This document shows positions 35,040 to 46,382 of a stretch of DNA of 64,000 nt, in pieces. Origin of the DNA: Epiperipatus broadwayi (lineage: Eukaryota > Onychophora > Udeonychophora > Euonychophora > Peripatidae). The stretch lies in NCBI GenBank assembly GCA_028023455.1, contig JAQFVV010006627.1, positions 126,001-190,000 of the forward strand, written 5' to 3'. A model generated the notes under the pieces. The model was not told the DNA's origin. It was given only the letters and a program-made list of their open reading frames with translations, and did not search any database. Position 1 is the stretch's first letter; every line of letters starts with the position of its first letter. Position numbers and translations under genes: made by a program.

Positions 35040-35880
35040 TGCTTGCAAAAATTGGTAAATCTAATGCTAATTTCATATAAGATACATATGATAAAATTGC
35101 TATATGCAGATAATTGTCTGACAATGAACAGTATAAGGCAAAAATACTTAAAAGTTTTTTCTAATATCCCAGGGATTATTACTGAGTATGTACATAGAAT
35201 TAAGCTAATCAATGAAATATCTTTAAGAGTGAAGACTTATCCTATTTCATTACAATACAAAGAAGAAACAGAAAATAAAAAAAAAATAATGAAGTACAAT
35301 TGACAATTGTACTTCATCTTAAAATAACCCTAAAAATTTCATTTGGATAAGCCTAGATAATCTTAATCAAGCTACAATATCCAGAAAAGACCAAATGATT
35401 ACTGCTGTTTTTGAATAAACATTTAAATTTTAGCAAATTTTGTTCTATTTTGAGGATAAGTACTATACATAGCCTTCCAATATGGTAGGTATTTAATGTC
35501 ATTTGCTTTAATCCATAATGAGGCTAGCTTTTGAGATGGATTGATCAGGTATTTTTAATTTCTATCAAGGATATTATTATCTTGTACATGGATAATATTG
35601 TACTCATATCACCCAAGGTGGAAAAATATCTCAAAGACTTGGAATTGTCCTTTACTGAATATTTTTTAAAGAATATAAAAATAAACACACAAAAAAGCAT
35701 GATTGCTAGTGATAAAATATATTTTTTGAAACATTTTTAGCCTTCATGGAATTTGGCCAACACAAATAAAAATCATGGCAGATCCAGGAATTCTTAGGAT
35801 CCATACCTAACTTCATTTTTAGTAGTTTGCAAATTTTTATCTTCAGCTAGTTTATAATTCTCAGGAAACATTAATCCTTA
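35040..35880 (+). pseudogene. decayed Ty3/gypsy Pol (RT) fragment
   Basis: The first frame reads KVFSNIPGIITEYVHRIKL, then YPISLQYKEE, the stretch just before the RT fingers in gypsy Pol. The second frame (35531-35740) has YMDNIVLISPKVEKYLKDL then KINTQKSMIASDKIYFLKHF, corresponding to the YxDD box and the following FLGH motif, with the second Asp of YMDD replaced by Asn. Between them are stops and frameshifts. It is not related in any visible way to the LTR element at 2812-8739. Confidence 0.7.
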
Positions 35881-36157
35881 TTAATGTTGATTAGAAAGGA
35901 TTGTGAAAAGGAAATGGAATGAGAAAATGTTCTTCATAAAGTAATACTGAGTACTGTATATCCTGATTTTAATAAACTATTTTATCAACAAACAATAGTA
36001 ATCAAGGATTGGTTAATATTTTCTTCCAATACAATGAAGAAAACCAATATAAGGTGTGATATTTTGTAAATTACATTTTAAAAGAGTCAAAACAACTGTC
36101 ACTGAAATTGTGATAGACTGATCATTTTTAATAAGTTTAAACATTTTTCATGATTGG

Positions 36158-36241
36158 GCTGTTTAGTATTTCGACCAGAGGACTGGTTTTCATTAGAAAA
36201 CACAGCTAAAATCAGTCATCTGGTTGAAATATTTAATCAGC
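36158..36241. repeat. 84-bp hairpin
   Basis: 36158-36185 and 36213-36241 are imperfect reverse complements (GCTGTTTAGTATTTCGACCA against the complement of TGGTTGAAATATTTAATCAGC). It contains a second short pair inside. Function unknown. Confidence 0.5.
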
Positions 36242-37209
36242 TGTGTAGGCAAGTAATTGTATTTCGTTATTTATTTATATATTTCCTTTAGTTAGTTTAT
36301 AAGTTTTTTATTGCTTACATATAAATACAGATATACATGCTTGCAAAGAATGAATCCTAAGAAAAGCCTCTTTTTTTTTTAGAAATTAAATTTTTCTCAT
36401 TAACATTTTTCAATTTCTTACTGTTATAATAAGCTTTGAATAACACTGTTCTTTCATACATATATTATTTTAAAGACAAATTTATATTTAAAGTAATTAT
36501 TATTTTAAAGCATATTTCCATTTAAACGCTTAAAAAATAATATATATAAAATATAAAGTACACAATCATCTTCAATATAAAGTAAATTAAAAAAGAATAA
36601 AGATTTTTCGCTTTTATCTACTCATTAAAAAATGTTTTCATTAATATATACATTTCAATATAATGTTCCTTTGTTTTTGATGTTTGCTTATGAATATACA
36701 CATTCATTTTCTGTTTTACTGGAATCATTTTAAAGCATGACTTTTTTTTTTTTTGTCAATAAAACATTAAAGTTATCATATTTTAAAATGACGAATGAAT
36801 CATAATTACAAATATACTATTTTTATTTATAAAAGCAAATTAATTTTGAAACATAAAACTACAAAACAAAAGTTATAATTGTAAACTACGGGCTACACAT
36901 TCATATGAACACATACATTGTAATATATTACAACAACAACAACAACAAAAAAATAGCTCTAATCAGTTATTTTGTACATATCAATTTAGATATATAAATT
37001 TGAGCCAATATTAATAAAACAGCAACATAAAAAGCATATATAAATAACATATATTATTAATATATTTGTCCGAAAAATTGTGATGACGACATTTAACCTG
37101 TAGTTATATAATGTGAGTCATACTTGGAAAAACAAGAAAGAAAAAGATTGGAAGGAATAGAAATGTGACTTTGGAAAAGATTAACTAAAACATATTAGAT
37201 GGGGAAAAA
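36242..37209. other. AT-rich spacer
   Basis: An (ACA)n run lies at about 36930-36950. No gene recognised. Confidence 0.45.
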
Positions 37210-37480
37210 AGACTATTGATCAAATATTAATAGAACTTGGAATAAAAAGAGAATAATGAAATATAATAAAAATCAGAACGATTGAATTTTTGGTTCACAT
37301 TTTAAGAAATGATAGGTTTTTACAAAATATTTCAGAATGCAAAATTTTAGGAAGAAGACCAAGAATATTAAATTGAAAATGTGATCAGAGAAATTGAATG
37401 CTCTTCATATGCAGATATGATGCAAATTACTGAAGATAAAATGATGTGGCTGTAATGCCTGGGCATTGCCATTAAAAGCT
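37210..37480 (+). pseudogene. LINE ORF2 C-terminal fragment, decayed
   Basis: Readable blocks are KIRTIEFLVHILRNDRF and KILGRRPRIL followed by SYADMMQITEDKMMW. They match in layout the LINE tail in which a GH-L-R block is followed by GRR-R and a final DRxxW. It is on the opposite strand to the RTE copy at 39812. Confidence 0.6.
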
Positions 37481-37679
37481 GAAATGTTAACCTATTTCTA
37501 TCATTTAGTTGAATTGTTAAATGTTTTTATTAAAATTCAAACTTTATTCATAACTTTTTAAATACATCAGCCTATTATCAAAATAGATAAGTTAATATAA
37601 AACAAAATATTTTGAGGGAACGTGGTTTATATTGATGAAATTAATTGCCTCATTGAAAACCAGCAAAAGAATATAAACA

Positions 37680-38075
37680 ATAGTTAGAAAGGAAAAGACA
37701 CGTGTCTAAAGTAGAAGACCATGCGTGTATTCATGAACAGAAGTTTGATTGGGAAGATATAAAATATTAGGCAGAGAAATAAAATAAAAATAATGTATTA
37801 AAAATGTTGTTCTCTTGAGATTGGCAAATAACCTCATAATTCTTAATCATTAACCATTCCCTTAAAAAACAAAATGGAGAAATTAAAAAAATATTCATAG
37901 GTAAATATATAAATTTTCTAATGATTATTGCCTTTATCACAATAATCTAATTGAGTAAAGTGCCATTTTAAAATCTGAAAGTCATCAATTTATTTATAAT
38001 GTTATACTCTCAGTGATCAGGTCATCAATACTTGAAAAAGAGGAGAATAGGACCACTTGAAACATTGTTTTTAGT
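37680..38075 (+). pseudogene. PLE GIY-YIG C-terminal fragment with 3' tail, second copy
   Basis: RKEKTRVSKVEDHACIHEQKFDWEDIKY aligns in two blocks with the copy at 14655-15185 (REKTDVSTVADHV), and the 3' tail (TGATCAGGTCATCAATACTTGAA, continuing) is shared too. The upstream YIGET block is missing. Both copies have the same extent at the 3' side, which marks the 3' end of this PLE group. Confidence 0.6.
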
Positions 38076-39241
38076 AAGTTGTGCATTATTAGTAACAGCA
38101 GGATAAATTTAGAAAGATATAAAAAATGGAATTTTCTAAAAATATTTAACAATTTAAGTAAATAATAAAAATAATTATGTAAAAATAATATAATGAAAAC
38201 TGAGCTGCTGTAGCTGATGATTCCCAAAGATAGAAATAAGCCATTTCTATTTTTTTCCAATGAATACAGTATTAATTAAATAATTATCACTATTTCAAGT
38301 GAGTAAGCTTAAATCTTTTATGATGATAATCAAACCAAATACTCTGCTTTAACAGCTTATTGTTAACTAAGTTCGTTGAAAGCATTATATCATCTCACCA
38401 TAAAATATTGCAAAAGGATCTACTCTGTTACAAAGAGCTTTCATTTGTTAAGATCTATGAGTGTTATTTCTTATCTAGAGAGCTATTTGACCGATGTAAA
38501 CTAGAACCTCTCTAAAATGTCATTAATTTTCCTATTATAGCACTAAATTCTAACTCACGGAAGCAAATACCCTATCCATGACGCTGCACAAATTAACATC
38601 TATTTTCTAATTAGACTAATAAACATTACTAAACGCGAGAATAAAGTTCAAATAATAAATGGCTACATTTATACTTAATAATTTATTTCTTAAAGGTAGC
38701 TTATTGAATAGCAACAAATAATGGCTGGAAAATCTTAAATGAGAGGTGGAATCAGTATATTACTGTAATATGATATTTTATCTTCTCCCAAATGCTGTAT
38801 TGTAAACTAGAAATAGCATCATCTCAATAAAAACCAAATTATGAATCTAACATACAAACATTTTTAAAATAATGAACAATAAAACAAAAGTAATTTTAGA
38901 ATTTAATTCACCTCATCTTCGAGACTACCTCTCCTTTCACATAATCTTAACATTGAAAGAATAAAATTACAAAGTTATCTGTAGCTCTAAAAACATAAAA
39001 AAATTACCAAGAATTAAAAAAAACAACCCACAAAACTATTTATTCCTTTTTATAATTTTTTTTTAAACAATTGAACTAAAAAATCACTTTCTTATCAGTA
39101 TTGATCATTTTGTATGCATATATCTTAACATCCACATACTTGTACAGATAAATATTGAACATTCTTTAACAGAACTTAAATGCAGGGTGTCATTTGAGTT
39201 ATGCTGGTTAATTTGCAGTTTAATTTATCCCAGGTTTACTG
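38076..39241. other. AT-rich spacer
   Basis: No gene or strong repeat recognised. Confidence 0.45.
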
Positions 39242-39573
39242 AAGCAAGCAATACTCTAGCAGTTAGGCAAATCATTTCTGAATCAAGTTAGTTACACATT
39301 ATCCAATGATAGCAAGTGGCATGATACATTCTTACTTCATGCTACAATTGGAAAAAGTAATCCTTTTCTAAGTATATATGGGTGGATGTGTTTTTAATGG
39401 CCTCAGCCAGACATGTTAAGTAAGCAATATTCTAGCAGTTAGGCAAATCATTATCCAATGATAGCAAGTGACATGATAATACATTCTTACTTCATGCTAC
39501 AATTGGAAAAAGTAGTCCTTTTCTAAGTATATATTGATGGATGGGTTTTTAATGGACTCACCTAGACATGTTG
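39242..39573. repeat. tandem duplication, units 176 and 156 bp
   Basis: 39242-39417 and 39418-39573 share TCTAGCAGTTAGGCAAATCA, ATTATCCAATGATAGCAAGT, CATTCTTACTTCATGCTACA and further blocks in order. The second unit lacks about 23 bp. Identity is high (about 93%), so the duplication is fairly recent. Confidence 0.85.
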
Positions 39574-39811
39574 ATCAAGCTAAAATAACAAACTTGATTA
39601 GCCATTAATGTCAAGTAAGATATACTAATAATTTACACTGACAACCACCTATTCTGGTTTCACTGACAGTGAGATTTTTTTTGTAGACAATAGCTATTAT
39701 GCAACGCAAAAATGTTTCTCTTTTATCTGACTTCTCATTACTTTGAAAGTGATTTTTAAAATAGCAGCTGTTTCTTCTACCTTGCTCCAAAATCTAGTCT
39801 GATGTTTTTCT

Positions 39812-41925
39812 TTCATCATCATCATCATTATCAACCATTATCAATCCACTGCAGGATGAAGGTCTCTCCAAGTTTAATCCATCTTCTTCAATCTTTAGCT
39901 TCTCTTCTCCACATCACCCCTGCACACTTTCTTATTTCATCCATCCATCTCACATGTGGTCTCTTTCTGGGTCTTTTACAATCTCTTGGAATCCAGTTTA
40001 AAATTTCAATTGTCCATCTATTATCATCTCTTCTAGCAATATGTCCAGCCCAACTCCACTTCAATCTTTTAATTTTTTCAATGAGGTCAGTAACACCTGT
40101 TTGTTCTCTTACTCATACATTGCGTTTTCGATCTCTTCTTGTTACTCCCAACATACATCTGCATTGCTCTTCTATTGAGTGTCCAAGTCTCAGATCCATA
40201 AGTAAGAACTGGTAAAACACATTTGTTAAAAACCTTCCTTTTCAAACACATAGGCATATTTCCTTTTAGTATCAAGTTATTTCTACCAAAAGCACTCCAA
40301 CCAAGTTTAATTCTATGATAAATTTCCTCCATTATGTTTCCATCTGTATTAATAATCTGACCAAGGTATTTGTAACTGTTAACTTCTTCTAATTCATCAT
40401 AATCAATCTTTATTTTCATATTTTGAGCAAATCGATTAAACATTACTTTAGTCTTTTTAACATTTATCTTTAGTCCTACTTTCCTACTTTCATCTGATAA
40501 CTCATGCAACATTTCCTGCAGCTCTGAAGCATTATTTGCAAAAACAACTACATCATCTGCGAAATCTAAATGACTTAAATAATCTCCATTTACTTTCACT
40601 CCTTTAGTTTCCCATTTTAATCCACAAAATACTTCTTGCAGCACTGCTGTAAAAAGTTTTGGAGATATGGAGTCACCTTGTCTTACACCTTTCTCAATGT
40701 TGACTTTCCCAGTATCATTATGTAATTTAATTCTTGCTGTTGCATTTTTATAAATATTCTTTAAAATATGACAATATCCTGGATCTATATCTTTGATCCA
40801 ATGCTTTAATCACTGAAGAAATGTTTATAGAATCAAATGCCTTTTCATAATCTACAAATCCAAAACATAATGACAACTCATATTCATTTGTCCTTTCTAT
40901 AACTTCTCTCAATACCTGAATATGATCTACTGTACTAAAACCACTTTTAAATCCAGCTTGTTCTCTTGGTTGGTGGAAATCCAATGTTCTCTGTAGATGA
41001 GTTGTAATTATCTTGGTAAAAATTTTATATAAAACTGATAAAAGGCTGATAGGTCTGTAATTTCTAATATCTTCTTTATCACCTTTTTTAAATATTAATA
41101 TTATTACTGCTTTCTTCCAATCATCTGGTACATCTTTATCACTTAGACATTTAGTATATAACTTTGCTAAAAAAATTTCTGTTTCTTCACCTGCTTCTTT
41201 TAATATATCAATTATAATTCCATCATTACCTGGAGCCTTTCCTTTCTTCATACATTTAATTGCATTTCTCACTTCTTCATTTAAAATTCTGGGCAATTCG
41301 GAAGATGTAATAGATATAGGAGGTACTTGTTCTTTATTACTATATAATTCTTGATAAAATTTTTCTACCAATTTCATGATGTCATCTCTCTTTTTAGTAA
41401 TAATTCCATCTTTTTTTCTTATTGCAGATATAAATTTCCTACCAATACCAAAATGTTGTTTTACATACTTAAGACTTTTATTTTCTTCTACAGCTTTTCT
41501 TGCTAGTTCACAGTTATACTTTCTTATATCATTTTCAACTCTTTTCCAAACCATTTTACAAAATTCGAGATATTCAATTCTTTTTAATGCATCATTTTTG
41601 TATATCTTCATATTTCTTCTTTTCTTCATAAATTCTCTAGTCTCAGTAGAAATTTTATTGGTCAATTGCTGCTTTTTTCTACCAGCTATCTTTCTTGCAG
41701 TTTTTAAAAGTGTATCAGTTATTTTCATATTAATTTCATTCAAATCTGAATCATGTTTAAAATCTACTAATACTTGAAACCGATTTGTAAGTTCTAATTT
41801 AAATTCATTAGAATGTTTCTGAAGATTAGGAATATCAACTGTAAATATTGTTTTTCTTAACAATTTTTGTCTTTCTAGTTTTACATTAACACGTATCTTG
41901 CATCTTTTATAGCTTGGTTAAACTT
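39812..41925 (-). mobile_element. RTE-type LINE, 5'-truncated
   Basis: It ends on the plus-strand left side with (CATCAT)n, the short-tandem 3' tail typical of RTE, and has ORF2 from the end of the endonuclease onward. The 5' end (about 41925) is reached just before the RT linker, so nearly all of the endonuclease is gone. A second, older copy of its 3' part lies at 9791-10552. A clear target duplication was not found. Confidence 0.85.
39830..41920 (-). pseudogene. RTE reverse transcriptase (ORF2), two frameshifts and a stop
   Basis: The minus-strand frame 41863-40748 (371 aa; open a little further upstream) carries KAPGNDGI at 209-216, RPISLL near 270-275, GFKSGFSTVDHI and DYEKAFDS at 338-345. 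A shift near 40770-40790 moves to the frame with GVRQGDSISPKLF and then 40644-40087 with the catalytic FADD (residues 28-31 of that part), NVKKTKVMFN, NSYKYLGQI and VLTYGSETWTLN. A second shift near 40090 leads to WSWAGHIARRDDNRW and WIPRDCKRPRKRPHVRW, then a stop and the end at about 39830. All RT blocks are still recognisable, so the copy is moderately young but inactive. Confidence 0.9.
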
Positions 41926-42776
41926 AGATCCTCATATTTATCAAAAAACGCATTTTTCATAACTCAGATATTGCCCAATGTATTTTTCAAAACATATCAA
42001 AAACTTTTATGTATTATTTAAAATTTAATTACTCATTTATTTTCAAAAAACAAAAGCTACTTTTGCCAATTAGTGTTTCTTCAATACTTACAATTAGAAA
42101 TATTCACAAACTATAGACTGCATATATATGCTTATGTAATTATGGTAAATTAAAGTACAATAAATATAAATTTTCTAATTAATTCCTATCATAAATTATT
42201 ATTATTATCTTAGTCAGTTGAATGCCTTTCATATGGGCTTGGCATTTTCATTTTCAAATTGACCAAATCCATATTCACAACTTAAAGTTATATGTGTATT
42301 CAATTAAAATGCCTATATCAATGTATTTATAATGATTTCTTTTAATATTTTCTTTACTACGATTGTTTTATTTTAATAAATGGTTATTCTAATTTTCTCA
42401 AATGCACATGTGTGGAACACATTCTTAATTGAATAACCATTTAATATATATGTAATATTCTTGTTTTTTTTTAATTTATTAAACATGAAAGTAAATTAAA
42501 AAGTTCGCATTTAAAAATTTTCTTTAAGAATTAAAAATTGAAATTAAATATCATCTTAAACTCTTATATATTAAATCGCACAGATAATGAAAAATTATTA
42601 AAATAAAACTTTATTAAAGAAAAAGTATTTTAAAACTAAATTTTAAAAAGATTTGGAGATGAAATTATATCTTTAAATTTATCTTTAAATATATTTTTGA
42701 TTTGGAAAACAGGTTAATTAATCAGAAATGGAAATGATTGTTAATTAGTTAAATGTAAACCAGCCTTGGGCATTTA
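41926..42776. other. AT-rich spacer
   Basis: No gene seen. ATATATGTAATATTC at about 42446 is one candidate left edge for the LTR-like unit that follows. Confidence 0.4.
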
Positions 42777-42876
42777 AATGTAAAAACACCGGTCAGATAG
42801 GAAAACAATAGAAACTGTAGCAAATAAGAAGAAATCCCTATGGAATCGGACCGCAGCGAAAGGACCATCGCATCGG

Positions 42877-42944
42877 TGACGTAATGTAAATTCAATCCTT
42901 CACATTAATATAAAAGGAAAATTTGGAAATTATTAATCAGTGAC
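42877..42944 (+). promoter_or_regulatory. core promoter: CRE-like site, TATA box, initiator
   Basis: TGACGTAA (42877-42884) is followed by TATAAAAGG (42909-42917) and TCAGTGA, whose A (42939) lies 30 bases after the first T of the TATA box. This is the spacing expected of a metazoan TATA/Inr promoter, and TCAGT is the arthropod-type initiator core. CpG-containing sequence surrounds it. Confidence 0.6.
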
Positions 42945-42989
42945 TAGTTATTGATGATTATTACAATGTAACAGCTAGGTGTTAGTGCT

Positions 42990-43022
42990 GAGGGGATTGA
43001 AAAAGCCCGCTTCAATCCCTTC
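42990..43022 (+). other. 12-bp hairpin in the leader
   Basis: GAGGGGATTGAA and TTCAATCCCTTC pair over 11 of 12 positions around an 8-9-nt loop, about 50 bases after the predicted start site. It may structure the transcript's 5' leader. Confidence 0.5.
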
Positions 43023-43050
43023 AGTTCTGCTAAGAAAGGAAGAAAAATGA

Positions 43051-43245
43051 GCCCGTTTCTACATTAAGGACCAACACACTAAAAAAATCTCCGGATGGAT
43101 AAATAAATCGGCCAACAGGATACCAATCTTCGGACGACGTGGGAATTCCTTCAAACGGCAAGGAATATATGAAGATGAACTATTTAAATACGTAAGAACT
43201 TTAAAATTTATGAACAGTAAATTAAAACTTTCCAGATTTAAATAA
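43051..43245 (+). CDS. short open frame or exon, unknown product
   Basis: A 64-codon frame follows an in-frame TGA at 43048. An ATG overlaps that TGA but is one base out of frame. The reading includes GWINKSANRIPIFGRR, GNSFKR and QGIYEDELFKY, then a good donor (TAC|GTAAGA at 43191/43192). A possible acceptor (TTTCTACATTAAG) ends at 43068, giving an exon 43069-43191. Codon composition is richer in GC than the flanks. The GRR and KR sites could be cleavage sites of a secreted peptide precursor, but no signal peptide is seen and a broken retroelement Gag start is equally possible. I do not recognise the family. Confidence 0.3.
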   Translation, partial: ARFYIKDQHTKKISGWINKSANRIPIFGRRGNSFKRQGIYEDELFKYVRTLKFMNSKLKLSRFK

Positions 43246-44445
43246 TTGCAATATTATTCTATCTGACCGATACTATTTATTAATTAGTTATAATTTTATT
43301 TAATGTATTTATTTTGTAAAATCATTTCCATTTATTTATTTTTTGTTCTTTTAAGTTTATTATGATTTTTGTTTTCCGTTAAATTAATTATAAAAATGTT
43401 AAACTTAAGTCGGGCGTGAATGGCTGTATAGATTCATAAAGTTATATTAGGGGAGGGTAATCTTAGGTTATTTATGTCGTTGTTAGATTGGGTCAATGGA
43501 TTGGATATATTGATGTAGTTAGTAGATGTAATCGGAGATTCGCTACGGGCAGAATCGTTTATATATACGCCGCACTCACCCGTTTGCCTATGGAAGGAAT
43601 TATAAGACGGAGAACGCAGTTCCTTTCTATGGAGTTTTTTTTTATTGTTCTTCTCGTTAGATAGATGTAATATTCCTATCTGATTGAGAGTCAATGTCTT
43701 TTCTTAATTCTTTTGGTGCTGCCGTATTTCGTATTACATTGAATACATCGATGTATCAGATGGATTGATGCCAGTTTGACTGCGAATTTTAGCCTAAGGT
43801 TAAATAGGGATAGAATATTTTAATTTCAATGCAAATCTATGTAGTATTCATGCTCGACCCTAAATAAAAATGCATTAAATTTAAGTTGTTTATAGACGCT
43901 TGCATGGATTGTTTATCGGTTAACTATGTTTTGCGTTTTCATATTTGATCAAAATATATAGACATTCGATAAATAATGATACCTTACGGTGAGTATCTAA
44001 AATGTATTTATTCGGATGTCTTTTAAGTTATTGGTGACAATGCAAGTATCTTATTGTGAATACTATTGGGTTACATATAAATTTCCCTCCGCAATTGTCA
44101 GTAATCAATAATTTTATATTTTGATCGCTTATGTTTACTTTGGAATGTTTTTAACCGTGTAATCTATGTAACCGATCTATAGCAACTTATTATAACAAGC
44201 TTTTATAATCCCATCTGTGCGAACTTAATTAAAATGTAAAATTAGAATATAATAGTAATTAAAGGTAAATTAAAGTCAAAAATCAAAGTTAAAAATAATG
44301 TTAAATGTTAAAATGTAAACTAATACTAAAATAATTTTAAATCTTATATATATGTGCATAAATAAATGTTTGTATGTTAATTACTGGCAGTGGCTTATTT
44401 TATTTATTTTTTAATGTTGAAATCTAATTAGATAAGATCTTATAT
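43246..44445. other. unassigned, unusually CpG-rich for this window
   Basis: An 86-codon minus-strand frame (43434-43694) with a strong GTGAGT donor in its middle (near 43577-43583) is the only notable feature. No domain recognised. It may be the body of the LTR-like unit. Confidence 0.3.
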
Positions 44446-44490
44446 TATTTAATCTCTGCTATTCCACTGAGCTAGTGACAAGGGTTAACG
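44446..44490 (-). other. tRNA-like 5' half (A box)
   Basis: In reverse complement it reads CACTAGCTCAGTGGAATAGC, a perfect A box and D arm, but no B box follows. It is a truncated tRNA or SINE relic. Confidence 0.4.
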
Positions 44491-44784
44491 ACCGGAACCA
44501 AAATATTTAAAAAAAAAAAAATTTATTTTTTTTTTGACTTACGTATCTGCCTACTTATAAATTTTTCTAGGTTCAAATGCCTAGATGGCGCCCTGTAGTG
44601 CAGTTTACGTTAAGTCACCTTCTCCGGATCGTTACAATATATATATATATTTTCTTCCTTTGCTAATTTTATTTATTAATTATCATGACAATGTTAATTA
44701 ATTTTAAAACTTATTTAATTTTAAGCTTTTATTGTCTATTTCTCTTTTGTAAGTAATCTATAATCTTCATTTGCTTTGAGACCT

Positions 44785-44935
44785 GATTTATGGTTTTCAT
44801 AGAGAGGCGAACTCTCCCTTACAGTAGGGCTACTCTATGAAGAGTTTTGCCTGAGTGTTAACAGCTTGTATAAGCATAAAGAAGGAGAATCATAATGATG
44901 GTTGTGGTTTTCATATATATATTTTAGTACAATTG
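44785..44935 (-). repeat. PLE pseudo-LTR fragment
   Basis: GAGTTTTGCCTG, then GTTAACAGC and TAAGCATAA, follow the order of the reverse complement of 2755-2811 (GAGTTTTACCTG, AATAACAGTT, AAGCATAAG). Left of it, 44800-44845 is a small hairpin (CATAGAG/CTCTATG with CCCT/AGGG inside). Confidence 0.5.
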
Positions 44936-45874
44936 AGATGCAAAATACTTGCTTTTAACAAATGTTTTAATAATGTATATATTTTTAATTCTCTGCTCAA
45001 AAGTAGATTGAAGACATACATAAGAAATACAGTATTACAATCTATGATAAAACTTGATTGGCAGCAGACTATTGTCAGCACTCCCTTGACATTTATTTTA
45101 GCATATTAAAATTAAAGCTACATTGCAAATTAATGAATTTCTTACATCATTAAGATGCACAATCTTTTCTGTCTGTTTCTCTATTTTTTTTTTTATCTTC
45201 TAGATTTTATGACTGAAAAGCCTGTCATACTAACAATCTTCCAACATTAACCAATATTATCTAGTATAAATGTGCAAAAATATGTCTACCCTTCAATTAT
45301 CACATCCTACCTGTATGAGCCATTGCTAATGCTAATGATAATAATATATATAATATAAATTTTTGAGGTGCAATGATCAGCATATCTATCTGACATACCT
45401 TCCACCAATTCAAATAAAATAAAAAAATTTCAGGTAGATTACCGTTTTGAAATAATTAATAAACTTTTTTTTCAGATAACCATCCATGGTCAATCTAATT
45501 AGTCATCTGATTATCGATTGGTTAAAGGATATCTAGCTATTCTTAGTTCAACAGTAAAACAAAAAAGAAAAAAATATAAAAACGCTTAGTCTAATGGGAA
45601 ATAACAATTCCTTCACTGTACCTATTTGATGAAATGTTAAAATGCTTATCATATATTGCAAACAATAAGTTAAATTATTCTAAAATATATTTAGGTTTAA
45701 CTTCCTGAAATAACAAATATGGTAATTCTGAAATCATTCTATTAAAAATAATTCCAGTAACATTAAACAACAAAAAAAAAATTATAAACAGGAAATAGAT
45801 ATTTAAGAGCATTAAGATTGTGCATTAATATATTTTATTCATTTTACTACTATTACAAAGTATAATATTTTTAA
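44936..45874. other. AT-rich spacer
   Basis: The 84-codon frame at 44855-45109 overlaps the pseudo-LTR fragment and shows no domain. Nothing else recognised. Confidence 0.4.
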
Positions 45875-45990
45875 TTATAGGGGATTAGAACACAGACTTT
45901 CAAGCTCCTTTTAACTATCCACTCTATCTCATACCACCAATACACATGATCACAAATGTGAAAAAGATAAATGATCATCAATATACTAAT
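45875..45990 (+). mobile_element. foldback repeat family X, end fragment
   Basis: ACAGACTTTCAAGCTCC, CTATCCAC, ATGATCACA and GTGAAAAAGATAAATGA occur in the same order as at 59740-59835. Only one terminal arm is present. Confidence 0.65.
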
Positions 45991-46027
45991 TTCATATTTT
46001 CTAGTGAAAATTATTTTCTTTTATTAT

Positions 46028-46040
46028 TAAAATAAGTATA
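46028..46040. repeat. 13-bp target-site duplication, left copy
   Basis: TAAAATAAGTATA occurs here and again at 48906-48918, just outside the PLE palindrome. Confidence 0.65.
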
Positions 46041-46382
46041 CAGAAACAGAATCAGAATTAAAACCAATTCTTTTTTTATGTTGCACTTCAAGTATACAAT
46101 AGTCAAATATGTTTAAAAATACATATATACAAGCAACAAAGATTACAAATTATAAAATTATTATATAAAAGCCTTTTTCGGCAAATTATGTTTTTTTTGC
46201 CCTTTTCAATATGTCTCCACGATTTAAAGCACATACAGCGACATCTATATCAATACATGAGAGAAGATAGATAAACAAATGGATATTTGACATGATCTAT
46301 TATGTGATTTTTTCCCCCCTCAATTCTACTACAAAATTACTCTGTTATATATATTGAATGGATATATATCCACATATATTAA

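Larger units (their letters stand above)
42779..44636 (+). mobile_element. possible solo LTR carrying its own promoter
   Basis: The segment starts TGTAAAAACACCGG and ends CGTTACA, giving short TGTAA/TTACA ends. It has markedly more CpG and GC than its flanks and contains a complete core promoter. It is followed by (AT)n. No target duplication fits these edges. Starting instead at TGTAATATTC (42451) would give ATATA on both sides, but in this sequence that is weak. The orientation follows the promoter. It could also be part of a genuine host gene. Confidence 0.3.

Noticed and set aside
35040-35880. Missing pol of the LTR element at 2812-8739
   Set aside because: It is 26 kb away, much older by its decay and has no matching LTR; treated as an unrelated gypsy remnant.
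41376-41777. 133-codon plus-strand frame
   Set aside because: Antisense of the RTE RT; its leucine/phenylalanine-rich reading is the usual shadow of a lysine-rich frame. 39802-40215 (plus) is the same case.
43069-43191. Named neuropeptide precursor
   Set aside because: GRR and KR sites tempt, but there is no signal peptide, no repeated peptide and no family match; left as unknown.
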